This document shows, one piece after another, positions 1 to 5,724 of a stretch of 6,548 nt of DNA (positions are counted from its first letter, which is position 1; every line of letters starts with the position of its first letter). The translations under genes were made by a program, and so were the position numbers. The stretch is from NCBI GenBank assembly GCA_023228665.1, contig JALOAR010000025.1, positions 1 through 6,548 of the forward strand. Reading direction: 5' to 3'. This DNA is from Candidatus Colwelliibacteriota bacterium. Lineage in GTDB: Bacteria > Patescibacteriota > Minisyncoccia > UBA6257 > Colwellbacteraceae. The notes under the pieces are model-generated. The model made no database searches. It was given only the letters and a program-made list of their open reading frames with translations, and was not told the origin of the DNA.

Positions 1-669
1 AAAATCGCTGCTTCCGCAATGCGCGCTTGGGATAAGCACACTGGACAAAAGCCGAACATAATAATCTCTAATTCAGAATATACTAGAGAAAGAATTAAAA
101 AATTCTACGGGCGAGATTCGAAATTATTGCACCCTCCTGTTGATACTGATTTCTTCTGCCCCGAACCAAACGCTGATAAAAAATACTATCTTGCCGTCGG
201 CAGGCTTATTCCTTATAAAAAATTTGACCTTATTATTAAAGCCTTCAATATTTTAAAACTGCCTCTGCTTATAGTCGGCGATGGAAGAGAATACGAAAAT
301 CTCATAAAGCTCAATTCCTCAAAAGAAACCGAATTTACGGGATTTATAAACAAACCTGAAGAACTTAGGCTGATATACAATAAAGCAAAAGCTTTTCTTT
401 TTCCTCAAATTGAAGATTTCGGCTTGGTAGCCGCTGAAGCTCTTGCCTGCGGTACGCCGGTTATCGGCTACAATTCCGCCGGCGCAAAAGAAATGGTTAG
501 AAATGGAGAAAACGGCATATTATTTAACAGCCAAACCCCCGAAGATCTCGTAAGCGCAATTAAAGAATTTGAAAATAATTCATTTGATCCGAAAATAGTT
601 TCTAAAACAGCAGAAAAATTTTCTAAAAAAGAATTTATCAGAAAACTAAAAGAAATCTGCGAAAATTAA
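1..669 (+). CDS. Glycosyltransferase family 4 (GT4, GT-B fold), C-terminal part; 5' end outside window
   Basis: The reading frame is open from base 1 (KIAASAMRAWDKHTG...), so the ATG at 19 is an internal methionine and the true start lies to the left. What remains is the acceptor/donor hinge and the whole nucleotide-sugar-binding domain of a GT-B enzyme. Visible hallmarks are the RAWDKH...NIIISNSEYTRERI segment, the PPVDTDFF motif, the AVGRLIPYKKFDLIIKAF strand and helix, VGDG, and the E-x7-E motif EDFGLVAAE (glutamates at 412-414 and 436-438) followed by ALACGTPVIGYNSAGAKEMV. The E-x7-E glutamates bind the donor sugar nucleotide in this family. Such enzymes add mannose or other sugars to lipid-linked or surface glycans at the cytoplasmic face of the membrane; donor and acceptor cannot be read here. 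Full-length relatives are about 350-390 residues, so about 150 are missing. It ends with TAA four bases before the convergent NUDIX gene, and no hairpin separates them. Confidence 0.9.
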   Translation, partial: KIAASAMRAWDKHTGQKPNIIISNSEYTRERIKKFYGRDSKLLHPPVDTDFFCPEPNADKKYYLAVGRLIPYKKFDLIIKAFNILKLPLLIVGDGREYENLIKLNSSKETEFTGFINKPEELRLIYNKAKAFLFPQIEDFGLVAAEALACGTPVIGYNSAGAKEMVRNGENGILFNSQTPEDLVSAIKEFENNSFDPKIVSKTAEKFSKKEFIRKLKEICEN

Positions 670-673
670 AAAA

Positions 674-1168
674 TTAACATTTTATATTCCTATCCCATTC
701 GCTTCTCATACCCTTGCGCATCTTATCGGCCATCAAAAATTCCTCATATATTCCATCTAAGAGGTCGTAATCTTTTACTTCTTCAAGCGTCACCCAGGCA
801 AAATCGTCTGTCTCCCCTTCTTGAAGCTTGACTTCACCTGATTCATAATCTGCCATACATGAAATTACTAAAGACGGAGCACCATCATCATGTACTGTTG
901 CAAGACTGGTAACATAATCAATATTTTTAATATCAAGCCCAACTTCTTCTTTCACCTCCCTTTTTAAAGTTCTTTCTAAAACGTTATACCAATAAAATTC
1001 CGTATCCTTAGGTAAAGCCAAATAGTCATTTGTCTCCATCTTTCCTCCTGGAACTGTCCATTTGCCAGGAAATCGCCTCTTAGTCATTGCTCTGCGAGTA
1101 ATAAGATATCTGCCCTCTTTTATTACAATTGCCGTAACAGCAACTTCATGAAGATATTGATTTTGCAT
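674..1168 (-). CDS. NUDIX hydrolase with an insertion inside the Nudix box
   Basis: A 164-residue NUDIX-fold protein. The N-terminal strand (VAVTAIVIKEGRYLITRR) and WTVPGGKME (residues 37-45) lead into the catalytic helix REVKEEVGL (70-78), which carries the RE..EE metal-binding residues. In the standard box (G-x5-E-x7-REUxEExGU) the glycine and REUxEE are about 14 residues apart. Here residues 46-61 are extra, so the box is split by roughly 14 residues rich in aromatic and charged side chains. The split may shape substrate choice. The family cleaves nucleoside diphosphates linked to another moiety; the exact substrate (oxidised dNTP, NDP-sugar, other) cannot be told. The start is the only ATG in front of the first strand; upstream there is only an A-rich stretch and no clear Shine-Dalgarno. 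It lies 29 bp behind the secreted-protein gene, so it probably shares that transcript. Confidence 0.9.
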   Translation of the reverse strand: MQNQYLHEVAVTAIVIKEGRYLITRRAMTKRRFPGKWTVPGGKMETNDYLALPKDTEFYWYNVLERTLKREVKEEVGLDIKNIDYVTSLATVHDDGAPSLVISCMADYESGEVKLQEGETDDFAWVTLEEVKDYDLLDGIYEEFLMADKMRKGMRSEWDRNIKC

Positions 1169-1197
1169 TTTTATTTTTTTCTTTTTCTAAACTTATA

Positions 1198-1785
1198 TTA
1201 TCGGCTGATATTAGTGAATATGGATAAGACTATTTGCATCAAAAAAGTAGGCGCATTCGCTAATATCGGTATCGGCGCTACTGAAAAAAGAGGCATATCC
1301 CGAGAAATGCTCAATATAGTCGTTTCTGCCAAAGATGACTCATCTTCAAGCACAGAACCGCATACAGGCTTAGCCGCCGGTATAATTGCTGGAGATAAAA
1401 ATGGCACATTAAATTCAGCAGTTGCATATTCTCCCCCAAACCAATTTGCCACCTTAACCAAATAGCGACCGTCTTTCATTTCAGCTATTCTTATCGAATC
1501 GTGAATTTCTTCATTTTTTAACATTATTGGCCGAAAAGAAATTATTTGACCATTATTATTCTGCTCGTGATCGCATTCTACTCGCCAAAGCTCCCATATA
1601 ACCGCCTTAAGCCCTTCGCCCGCAACACCGTCAATAGTCACGCGCTTTTCATCGCCATTGTAAATAACGCTAGTAATTTCGATACTTTCAGGTTCAGCCG
1701 CCAAGCTCGCGGATGTTATTATTGCAAAACAAAAACATAAAACTATGCAATAACAAAGAAACCTTTTTATTTGTACCATTGCCAT
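1198..1785 (-). CDS. Secreted protein of unknown function, signal peptide plus one beta-rich domain
   Basis: I do not recognise this 195-residue protein. Residues 1-30 look like a Sec signal peptide: a basic start (QIKR), a long hydrophobic core containing four cysteines, and a likely cleavage after ASLA or SLAA before EPE. There is no proper lipobox. Residues about 35-127 look like a single Ig- or fibronectin-like beta-sandwich (VTIDGVAGEGL, DGRYLVKVAN, ATAEFNV). A Pro/Ala-rich linker and a low-complexity tail of about 65 residues follow, ending in a short hydrophobic stretch (FLMQIVLSIF) that could be a weak membrane anchor. Two start codons are possible. The ATG at 1785 has almost no room behind the TATAAT box at 1793-1788, whereas the ATG at 1779 (protein MVQIKRF...) fits a leaderless start, so I slightly favour 1779. 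The product should be exported by SecA/SecYEG. Confidence 0.7.
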   Translation of the reverse strand: MAMVQIKRFLCYCIVLCFCFAIITSASLAAEPESIEITSVIYNGDEKRVTIDGVAGEGLKAVIWELWRVECDHEQNNNGQIISFRPIMLKNEEIHDSIRIAEMKDGRYLVKVANWFGGEYATAEFNVPFLSPAIIPAAKPVCGSVLEDESSLAETTILSISRDMPLFSVAPIPILANAPTFLMQIVLSIFTNISR

Positions 1786-1787
1786 AA

Positions 1788-1793
1788 ATTATA
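1788..1793 (-). promoter_or_regulatory. Putative -10 box (TATAAT) of the secreted-protein gene
   Basis: A perfect TATAAT on the minus strand lies 2 bp before the ATG at 1785 and 8 bp before the second ATG at 1779. No convincing -35 element is seen; the hexamer 17 bp upstream reads CGGAAA. If it is used, transcription would begin at about the second ATG. Confidence 0.4.
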
Positions 1794-1867
1794 ACATTAA
1801 AAACGCCCTGTTTCCGCTATTAATGCCTTCCTAACCAAACACTTCTATAAATCCCTAGATTCGCTTT

Positions 1868-1945
1868 TTATTCTAAAGAAATGACTTGCAAACCTTTTTC
1901 CTTAATATCTTCCTCCGGCCAGGTTTTCTTCTTTATTATTGCCAT
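1868..1945 (-). pseudogene. 25-codon remnant resembling an ASCH/DUF3850-type protein with its middle deleted
   Basis: A short ORF absent from ordinary gene calls: MAIIKKKTWPEEDIKEKG, then LQVISLE and a TAA stop. From memory, small ASCH-superfamily proteins of candidate-phyla bacteria begin with MAIIKKKTWPEYF and end with a segment like FWPKEEIEKYGLQVISLE. This ORF appears to join the two ends at the shared WPE (TGGCCGGA), with about 90-100 internal residues missing. The simplest reading is a deletion between short direct repeats that kept the frame. ASCH domains bind RNA or nucleic acid, but this peptide cannot fold as one. It sits between the second NUDIX gene and the secreted-protein gene. 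A TTTAGCCTT-type motif (AAGGCTAAA on its own strand) lies about 10 bp upstream, with no good Shine-Dalgarno. It could instead be a chance ORF or an unrelated micropeptide. The homology is recalled, not computed. Confidence 0.45.
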
Positions 1946-2006
1946 TTTAAATATTTAGCCTTTTGAATATCTTATTTACTGTATATTTATTAATTTTACT
2001 CCTGTA

Positions 2007-2411
2007 TCAGTAAAAATTTTCTATTTTATAGAAAATTGATAGTTCCTTTTTTAACGGCGTTGAATGTTCTACGCTCATAATTTCTTTAAGCGTCATCCAT
2101 TTGTATTCACTATGCTCTCTATTCAAAATGATATCATCCGACTCAATCGTACAGCGATATGGATAAACTAACCATTTTTTTCCATTCTCTTCATACACAT
2201 AAGAATTTTTCTTTTCTATATTTTTGAAAATAGAGATATTTATCTCTTCAAAAATTTCTCGATTAAAACATTCGTCAGGCGATTCTGATTCTTTTATCTT
2301 ACCGGAAATAATATCCCACATCTTTGGATACCATGTCTTATTTTCACTTCTTTTTAAAGCAAGAATTTTCCCCTCCTTATTTGTTACAACAATAGAAACC
2401 GTCTTAATCAT
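2007..2411 (-). CDS. NUDIX hydrolase (MutT-like), directly downstream of secA
   Basis: A compact 134-residue NUDIX protein. It starts with the usual strand MIKTVSIVVTNKEGKILALKR, then WYPKMWDIISGKI, and carries an uninterrupted Nudix box from G37 to I59 (G-x5-E43-x7-R51-E52-I-F-E55-E56-I-N58-I59). The only departure is Asn58 in place of the box's last glycine; the catalytic glutamates are intact. The later EYKWMTLKEI segment is typical of the fold's C-terminal part. The size and layout fit an IPP-isomerase-like or MutT-like (oxidised nucleotide) hydrolase, but the substrate cannot be fixed. The ATG lies 6 bp after the secA stop, and a GGAAAG Shine-Dalgarno-like stretch overlaps the last codons of secA, so the two are very likely co-transcribed. 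It ends in TGA, the only complete gene here to do so. An AGGAGT motif follows the stop but leads to no start codon. Confidence 0.9.
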   Translation of the reverse strand: MIKTVSIVVTNKEGKILALKRSENKTWYPKMWDIISGKIKESESPDECFNREIFEEINISIFKNIEKKNSYVYEENGKKWLVYPYRCTIESDDIILNREHSEYKWMTLKEIMSVEHSTPLKKELSIFYKIENFY

Positions 2412-2417
2412 ATATTT

Positions 2418-4916
2418 CTACTTTCCATGGCAATGTTTAAATTTAACCGGTGTTCCATCTTCTTTTTTTGCTCCGCAAGGACAAGGATCGTTTCTCCCCA
2501 CTTTTGATAATTCGCTTAAAGTCATATTCAATTCAGCGGCAATTGCTTCCGTACTCTTGCTATTAGCAGCTTCTTCAGTTGAGAGCATATTATTATCCGC
2601 GCTCTTTTTCGCCTCCGCCGGTATTCTGGAGAGATTATCGTATAGCCAGTCTTCAAAGTTATGCAATAACTGGCTGTATAATATATGGCTTTCTCTTCTA
2701 TATTCTACAAGCGGATCATGTTGGCCATAAGCTCTTATTCTCACTGACTCTGAAAGAGATTCTAAATCTTCAAGATGGTTCATCCATAAATTATCAAGCA
2801 TCCCAAGCATCGGCTTTCTTATCGCTTCAGGATTTTCTATTCTCCTTATTGCCTCTTTTATTTTATCTTTATCCTCTTCGCTGACATCTTTTTTCTCATC
2901 TACCGTCTTAACAGCTATATCCCTCAAACCTTCGGCAGGCAAAGTAAGTATGTCCTGCCTCCTCTTATATATAGCCATCCTTTGCTTGTTAAGTATATTA
3001 TCGTACTCAAGTAAATGCTTTCGAGAATCAAAATTCATTCCCTCTACTTTTTTTTGCGCTGAAACAAGAGCTTTAGTTATAAGTTTTGATTCTATCGGCT
3101 GGTCCTCCGGTATATTTAACGTCTGCATCATCGCTCCAATCCTCGCTCCGCCAAATATGCGCATCAGATCATCTTCAAGAGATACAAAAAATCTGGAAGA
3201 TCCGGGATCGCCCTGCCTGCCGGCACGCCCTCTCAACTGATTATCTATCCTTCTTGCCTCATGCCTCTCTGTTCCTATTACATGCAAGCCTCCAAGATTT
3301 TTAACCTCTTCAGCTTTTTCTTTATCATAAGGGCTCCCTCCTAAAATAATATCAACTCCTCTTCCCGCCATATTTGTCGCCAAAGTAACAGATCCGCTCC
3401 TTCCCGCTTGGGCTATAATAGAACCCTCCCTTTCGTGGTTTTTAGCATTAAGCACTTCATACCTTACTCCGGCTTTATCAAGATACTTGGAAAGCAATTC
3501 ATTTTTTTCAATTGAAACCGTTCCAATAAGAACCGGTTGTCCGTCATCAGATCTTTTTTTTGCTTCTTCCGCCACAGCCTTAAATTTTGCGTCTATAGTT
3601 TTATATATAAGATCTGATAAATCCTTCCTTATTACTGGCTTATTTGTCGGAATTGTTACCACGTCCAAGCCGTAAACTTTATGGAATTCTTCCGCGGAAG
3701 TTTGCGCTGTGCCTGTCATGCCTGCCAGTTTTGAATAAAGCTTAAAATAATTTTGTATGGTTACCTGCGCAAAAGTTCTCGATTCCTCTTGTATTTTTAC
3801 GCCCTCCTTTGCCTCTATTGCTTGGTGAAGCCCCCCGGAATATCGCCTGCCGTGCATAAGCCTTCCCGTAAATTGGTCGACTATTACAACCTCTCCGTCG
3901 CGGACAACGTAATTCCTGTCTTTTATAAATAAAGTTTTTGCCTTAAGGCATTCCTCCAGATAATGGGCAAGCCTTATATTTTCTAAACTGAATAAGTCGC
4001 TTATCCCCGTATATTTCTCGACTTTGTCTATGCCCGGTTCCGTTATCTCTACTGATTTTAATTTTTCATCTACAACATAATCTTCGCCTTCGCTTAGCTT
4101 TAACACAGCTTTGGACATTATCTTGTAATACTCGCTCGAAGCCATATCGGGAGAAGATATGATAAGAGGAGTTCTGGCTTCATCAATAAGAACAGAATCG
4201 ACTTCATCTATGACCGCAAAATTATATCCTCTCTGCACTTGAAGCTCTTTGTGCTGAGCAAGATTATCCCTAAGATAATCAAACCCGAATTCATGATTAG
4301 TTCCATAAGTTATATCTGCTTCATAAGCTTGCTTTCTAGGTACCGGACGCAAAAATCTTTTCTCAACCAAAAAAGAACCTGATTCGTCCCTTTTTTTATC
4401 TGCTTTTTCTTCCAGCTTATCGTTATCGCTAAAATCAGGATCATAAATAAAAGCGCCTTCATGAGTAAGGCACGCTGTTTTAAGTCCTAAAAAATAATAT
4501 ATTTGCCCCATCCAAACAGCGTCTCTGCTCGCAAGATAATCATTAACCGTTATAACATGCACTCCTTTTTGGGTAAGAGCATTAAGATAAACCGGAGCGG
4601 TTACAGCAAGAGTTTTTCCTTCTCCCGTCATCATTTCCGCAATCTTGCCCTTATGTATGCTAATACCGCCCAATATTTGGGTATCAAAATGCCTCTGGTT
4701 TAAAGTTCTCTTAGCAGATTCTCTCACTAAAGCAAAAGCTTCCGGTAAAATTTCATCAAGAGAGGCCCCCGAAAAAACCTTATCTTTAAGAGCAAGGCTT
4801 CTTTCTTTTATTTCATCGTCATTCAATCCCTCAAAACCACTCTCTAAAGAGTTAATTTGCTCTAATAAAATATCGTCTTTCTTTCCTTTTGAACGCGTAA
4901 AAAGCTTTATCGGCAT
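2418..4916 (-). CDS. secA: Protein translocase subunit SecA (preprotein-translocating ATPase)
   Basis: SecA drives unfolded preproteins through SecYEG with ATP. The 832 residues show the whole motor: Walker A MTGEGKT (96-102), VNDYLASRD, DITYGTNHEFGFDYLRDN (201-218), Walker B VIDEVD (235-240), DEARTPLIIS, the preprotein cross-linking domain (about 225-380), MTGTA (400-404), TNMAGRGVDI (514-523), GTERHEARRIDNQLRGRAGRQGDPGSS in the second RecA-like fold (548-574), and a C-terminal SEC-C zinc-binding tail (C812, C814, C829, H830). Three things depart from E. coli SecA. First, there is about a 30-residue charged insertion around 158-190 (YDPDF...KKRDESGSF...FLRP), a form I remember from candidate-phyla SecA. 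Second, the helical wing region between YDNILNKQR (638) and LDNLWMNHL (706) is only about 60 residues. Third, six extra residues sit between the second and third zinc ligands. The ATG at 4916 is set by MPIKLFTR and the promoter just upstream. Confidence 0.98.
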   Translation of the reverse strand: MPIKLFTRSKGKKDDILLEQINSLESGFEGLNDDEIKERSLALKDKVFSGASLDEILPEAFALVRESAKRTLNQRHFDTQILGGISIHKGKIAEMMTGEGKTLAVTAPVYLNALTQKGVHVITVNDYLASRDAVWMGQIYYFLGLKTACLTHEGAFIYDPDFSDNDKLEEKADKKRDESGSFLVEKRFLRPVPRKQAYEADITYGTNHEFGFDYLRDNLAQHKELQVQRGYNFAVIDEVDSVLIDEARTPLIISSPDMASSEYYKIMSKAVLKLSEGEDYVVDEKLKSVEITEPGIDKVEKYTGISDLFSLENIRLAHYLEECLKAKTLFIKDRNYVVRDGEVVIVDQFTGRLMHGRRYSGGLHQAIEAKEGVKIQEESRTFAQVTIQNYFKLYSKLAGMTGTAQTSAEEFHKVYGLDVVTIPTNKPVIRKDLSDLIYKTIDAKFKAVAEEAKKRSDDGQPVLIGTVSIEKNELLSKYLDKAGVRYEVLNAKNHEREGSIIAQAGRSGSVTLATNMAGRGVDIILGGSPYDKEKAEEVKNLGGLHVIGTERHEARRIDNQLRGRAGRQGDPGSSRFFVSLEDDLMRIFGGARIGAMMQTLNIPEDQPIESKLITKALVSAQKKVEGMNFDSRKHLLEYDNILNKQRMAIYKRRQDILTLPAEGLRDIAVKTVDEKKDVSEEDKDKIKEAIRRIENPEAIRKPMLGMLDNLWMNHLEDLESLSESVRIRAYGQHDPLVEYRRESHILYSQLLHNFEDWLYDNLSRIPAEAKKSADNNMLSTEEAANSKSTEAIAAELNMTLSELSKVGRNDPCPCGAKKEDGTPVKFKHCHGK

Positions 4917-4919
4917 CGT

Positions 4920-4936
4920 AGCCTATTATATAGGCT
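4920..4936. promoter_or_regulatory. Perfect 6-bp inverted repeat over the secA -10 region (possible operator)
   Basis: AGCCTA-TTATA-TAGGCT is an exact palindrome with a 5-bp centre. Its centre overlaps the minus-strand TATAAT box (4930-4925), and its left edge is 4 bp from the secA ATG. A repressor bound here would block RNA polymerase. As RNA it would be partly in the leader, so a DNA operator is the likelier role. Its half-site TAGCCT recurs at 4964-4969 and 5005-5010. Confidence 0.4.
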
Positions 4937-4953
4937 TGAAATACAAACCGCAA
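4925..4953 (-). promoter_or_regulatory. secA: Putative secA promoter (TTGCGG, 17 bp, TATAAT)
   Basis: On the minus strand TTGCGG (4953-4948) and a perfect TATAAT (4930-4925) are 17 bp apart. The predicted transcription start falls at about 4917-4919, so the secA mRNA would have a leader of only about 1-3 bases. The -35 match is weak (TTG only). The position between the hpf stop and the secA start, with no Shine-Dalgarno before the ATG, supports it. Confidence 0.5.
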
Positions 4954-4988
4954 AATAAAAACCTAGCCTTTAAACTGACAATTTTTAT

Positions 4989-5026
4989 TAAATTTTAAGA
5001 TAATTAGCCTTAAATCTTAAAATTTA
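4989..5026. repeat. 13-bp perfect inverted repeat in the hpf-secA intergenic region
   Basis: Arms 4989-5001 (TAAATTTTAAGAT) and 5014-5026 are exact reverse complements with a 12-base loop containing TAGCCT. It lies 13 bp behind the hpf stop. As RNA it would form a long but AT-only hairpin with one G-C pair and no U-run in the direction of hpf transcription, so it is not a classical terminator. It could serve as a 3'-end stabiliser or processing site for hpf mRNA, or as a protein-binding palindrome upstream of secA. Confidence 0.55.
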
Positions 5027-5039
5027 GATATTTAATTTT

Positions 5040-5354
5040 CTATCTCTCTTTCTCCTTATATTCCTTTACCTCTTGCGCCATCACCTCTTTAACCTCATCT
5101 ATTGCCGTATGCAAGTCCTCTGCCACCTTTCTTACTCTGATAAAATTACCGGGAACCTTAAGGTTTGCCTCGGCATAGTAAATATTACCCTTATTATGGT
5201 GATTTGTAGTTTTGCCTGCGTCAAAATCCATTTCTACTCCGCCTTCCGCTAGCCATTCCTCGGTAAACCTATCTAAATAATTCATTTTTTCCTCTATATA
5301 GCTTTTTATCGACGGAGTTATATCAAAATTCTTAGTGCTTATATTTATCTTCAT
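5040..5354 (-). CDS. hpf: Ribosome hibernation promoting factor, short form (HPF/RaiA/YfiA family)
   Basis: The 104 residues cover one complete HPF/RaiA domain: MKINISTKNFDITPSIKSYIEEKM at the front, the conserved NHHNKGNIYYAEANLKVPG centre (51-69), and RKVAEDLHTAIDEVKEVMAQEVKEYKEK at the end. The beta-alpha-beta-beta-beta-alpha protein binds the 30S decoding site in slow growth and blocks tRNA and mRNA, protecting idle ribosomes. The C-terminal dimerisation domain of long HPF is absent, so 100S formation by the long-HPF route is not expected. The start codon is family-typical and lies 6 bp behind a perfect TATAAT, implying a leaderless mRNA. A terminator upstream cuts it off from the histone-like gene, so it needs this promoter. 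secA follows in the same direction after 123 bp but has its own promoter. Confidence 0.95.
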   Translation of the reverse strand: MKINISTKNFDITPSIKSYIEEKMNYLDRFTEEWLAEGGVEMDFDAGKTTNHHNKGNIYYAEANLKVPGNFIRVRKVAEDLHTAIDEVKEVMAQEVKEYKEKER

Positions 5355-5360
5355 AACTTA

Positions 5361-5366
5361 ATTATA
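5361..5366 (-). promoter_or_regulatory. hpf: Putative hpf -10 box (TATAAT), leaderless spacing
   Basis: A perfect TATAAT on the minus strand ends 6 bp before the hpf ATG, placing the transcription start on the A of ATG. The best -35 candidate is TTTAAA 18 bp further upstream (4 of 6). No Shine-Dalgarno precedes the ATG, as expected for a leaderless message. Confidence 0.5.
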
Positions 5367-5405
5367 ACTTTTTCAACCATTATTTTTAAATCAAGTTCTA
5401 TACAT

Positions 5406-5444
5406 AAAAAAGACCACTCTGCATAATGCAGAATGGTCTTTTTT
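5406..5444 (-). terminator. Strong bidirectional intrinsic terminator behind the histone-like gene
   Basis: The stem 5406-5423 pairs with 5427-5444 over 18 positions with a single mismatch (5417/5433) and a 3-base loop. The core is AGACCA...TGGTCT, flanked by A6 on the left and T6 on the right, so each strand ends in a U-run. It begins 9 bp beyond the stop of the histone-like gene and should end that transcript. It also isolates hpf from upstream read-through. Confidence 0.93.
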
Positions 5445-5453
5445 CTAGAAAAA

Positions 5454-5654
5454 CTACTTTCTCTTTTTTGCGGTCTTTCTCTTTGTGGTCTTCTTTGCAG
5501 TAGTTTTTTTCTTCGCCGGCTTTCTTGTAGCCTTTTTTGCCGTCGACTTCTTTGCAGTGCTCTTCTTCTTTGTAGTTTTCTTCTTAGCTGAAGCCTTCTT
5601 CATTGTTTTCTTAGCAGGCTTCCTTTTCGTTGCTGTCTTTTTCTTTGCAGGCAT
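5454..5654 (-). CDS. Lysine-rich histone H1-like DNA-binding protein
   Basis: With the start at 5654 the protein is 66 residues: MPAKKKTATKRKPAKK and so on. It has 30 Lys, 4 Arg and no acidic residue, about half basic, the rest Ala, Thr, Ser and Pro in AKKxT/KPAKK repeats. This is the composition of eukaryotic H1 tails and of bacterial Hc1/AlgP-like proteins, which bind DNA non-specifically and compact the nucleoid. It should be disordered until it binds nucleic acid. The frame runs on to a TTG/ATG at 5711/5708, adding a hydrophobic-basic leader (MKILGRIFSLTLIKKFKK). An AGAGG lies only 3 bp before the ATG at 5708, too close for a good site, and MPAKKK is the usual family start, so I chose 5654. 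The repeats make it prone to length change. The terminator directly downstream makes it a single-gene unit. Confidence 0.85.
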   Translation of the reverse strand: MPAKKKTATKRKPAKKTMKKASAKKKTTKKKSTAKKSTAKKATRKPAKKKTTAKKTTKRKTAKKRK

Positions 5655-5724
5655 TTTTTTAAATTTTTTTATTAAAGTTAATGAAAAAATTCGACCAAGG
5701 ATTTTCATCAACCTCTGACTTAAT

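Noticed and set aside
1148..1465. Plus-strand ORF of 105 codons
   Set aside because: It lies antisense to the end of the NUDIX gene and the secreted-protein gene. The minus strand has a signal peptide and a coherent domain; the plus frame shows no family features.
2000..2005. AGGAGT on the minus strand just past the second NUDIX stop, a good Shine-Dalgarno
   Set aside because: No ATG, GTG or TTG opens a usable frame at a suitable distance, so it appears to be an orphan site.
2224..2884. Two plus-strand ORFs (168 and 101 codons) with hydrophobic stretches
   Set aside because: Both are antisense to NUDIX and secA. Their Leu/Phe/Ser-rich make-up is what antisense to Lys/Glu-rich coding produces.
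4031..4055. Possible DGR template-repeat match (TGCCCGGTTCCG) to the GC-rich right end
   Set aside because: The similarity is short and gapped, lies inside conserved secA coding sequence, and shows no adenine-biased pattern.
4645..4998. Plus-strand ORF of 117 codons running out of secA
   Set aside because: It is antisense to the conserved N-terminal part of SecA and covers the secA promoter; no family similarity is visible.
5655..5711. N-terminal extension of the histone-like protein from TTG 5711 or ATG 5708
   Set aside because: The AGAGG is only 3 bp from the ATG, too close for a good ribosome site, and the hydrophobic leader is not family-like. MPAKKK at 5654 is the more natural start.
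5485..5718. Plus-strand ORF of 77 codons, Phe/Val/Ala-rich and membrane-like
   Set aside because: It is the exact antisense of the Lys/Ala/Thr-rich histone-like gene, which accounts for its composition.
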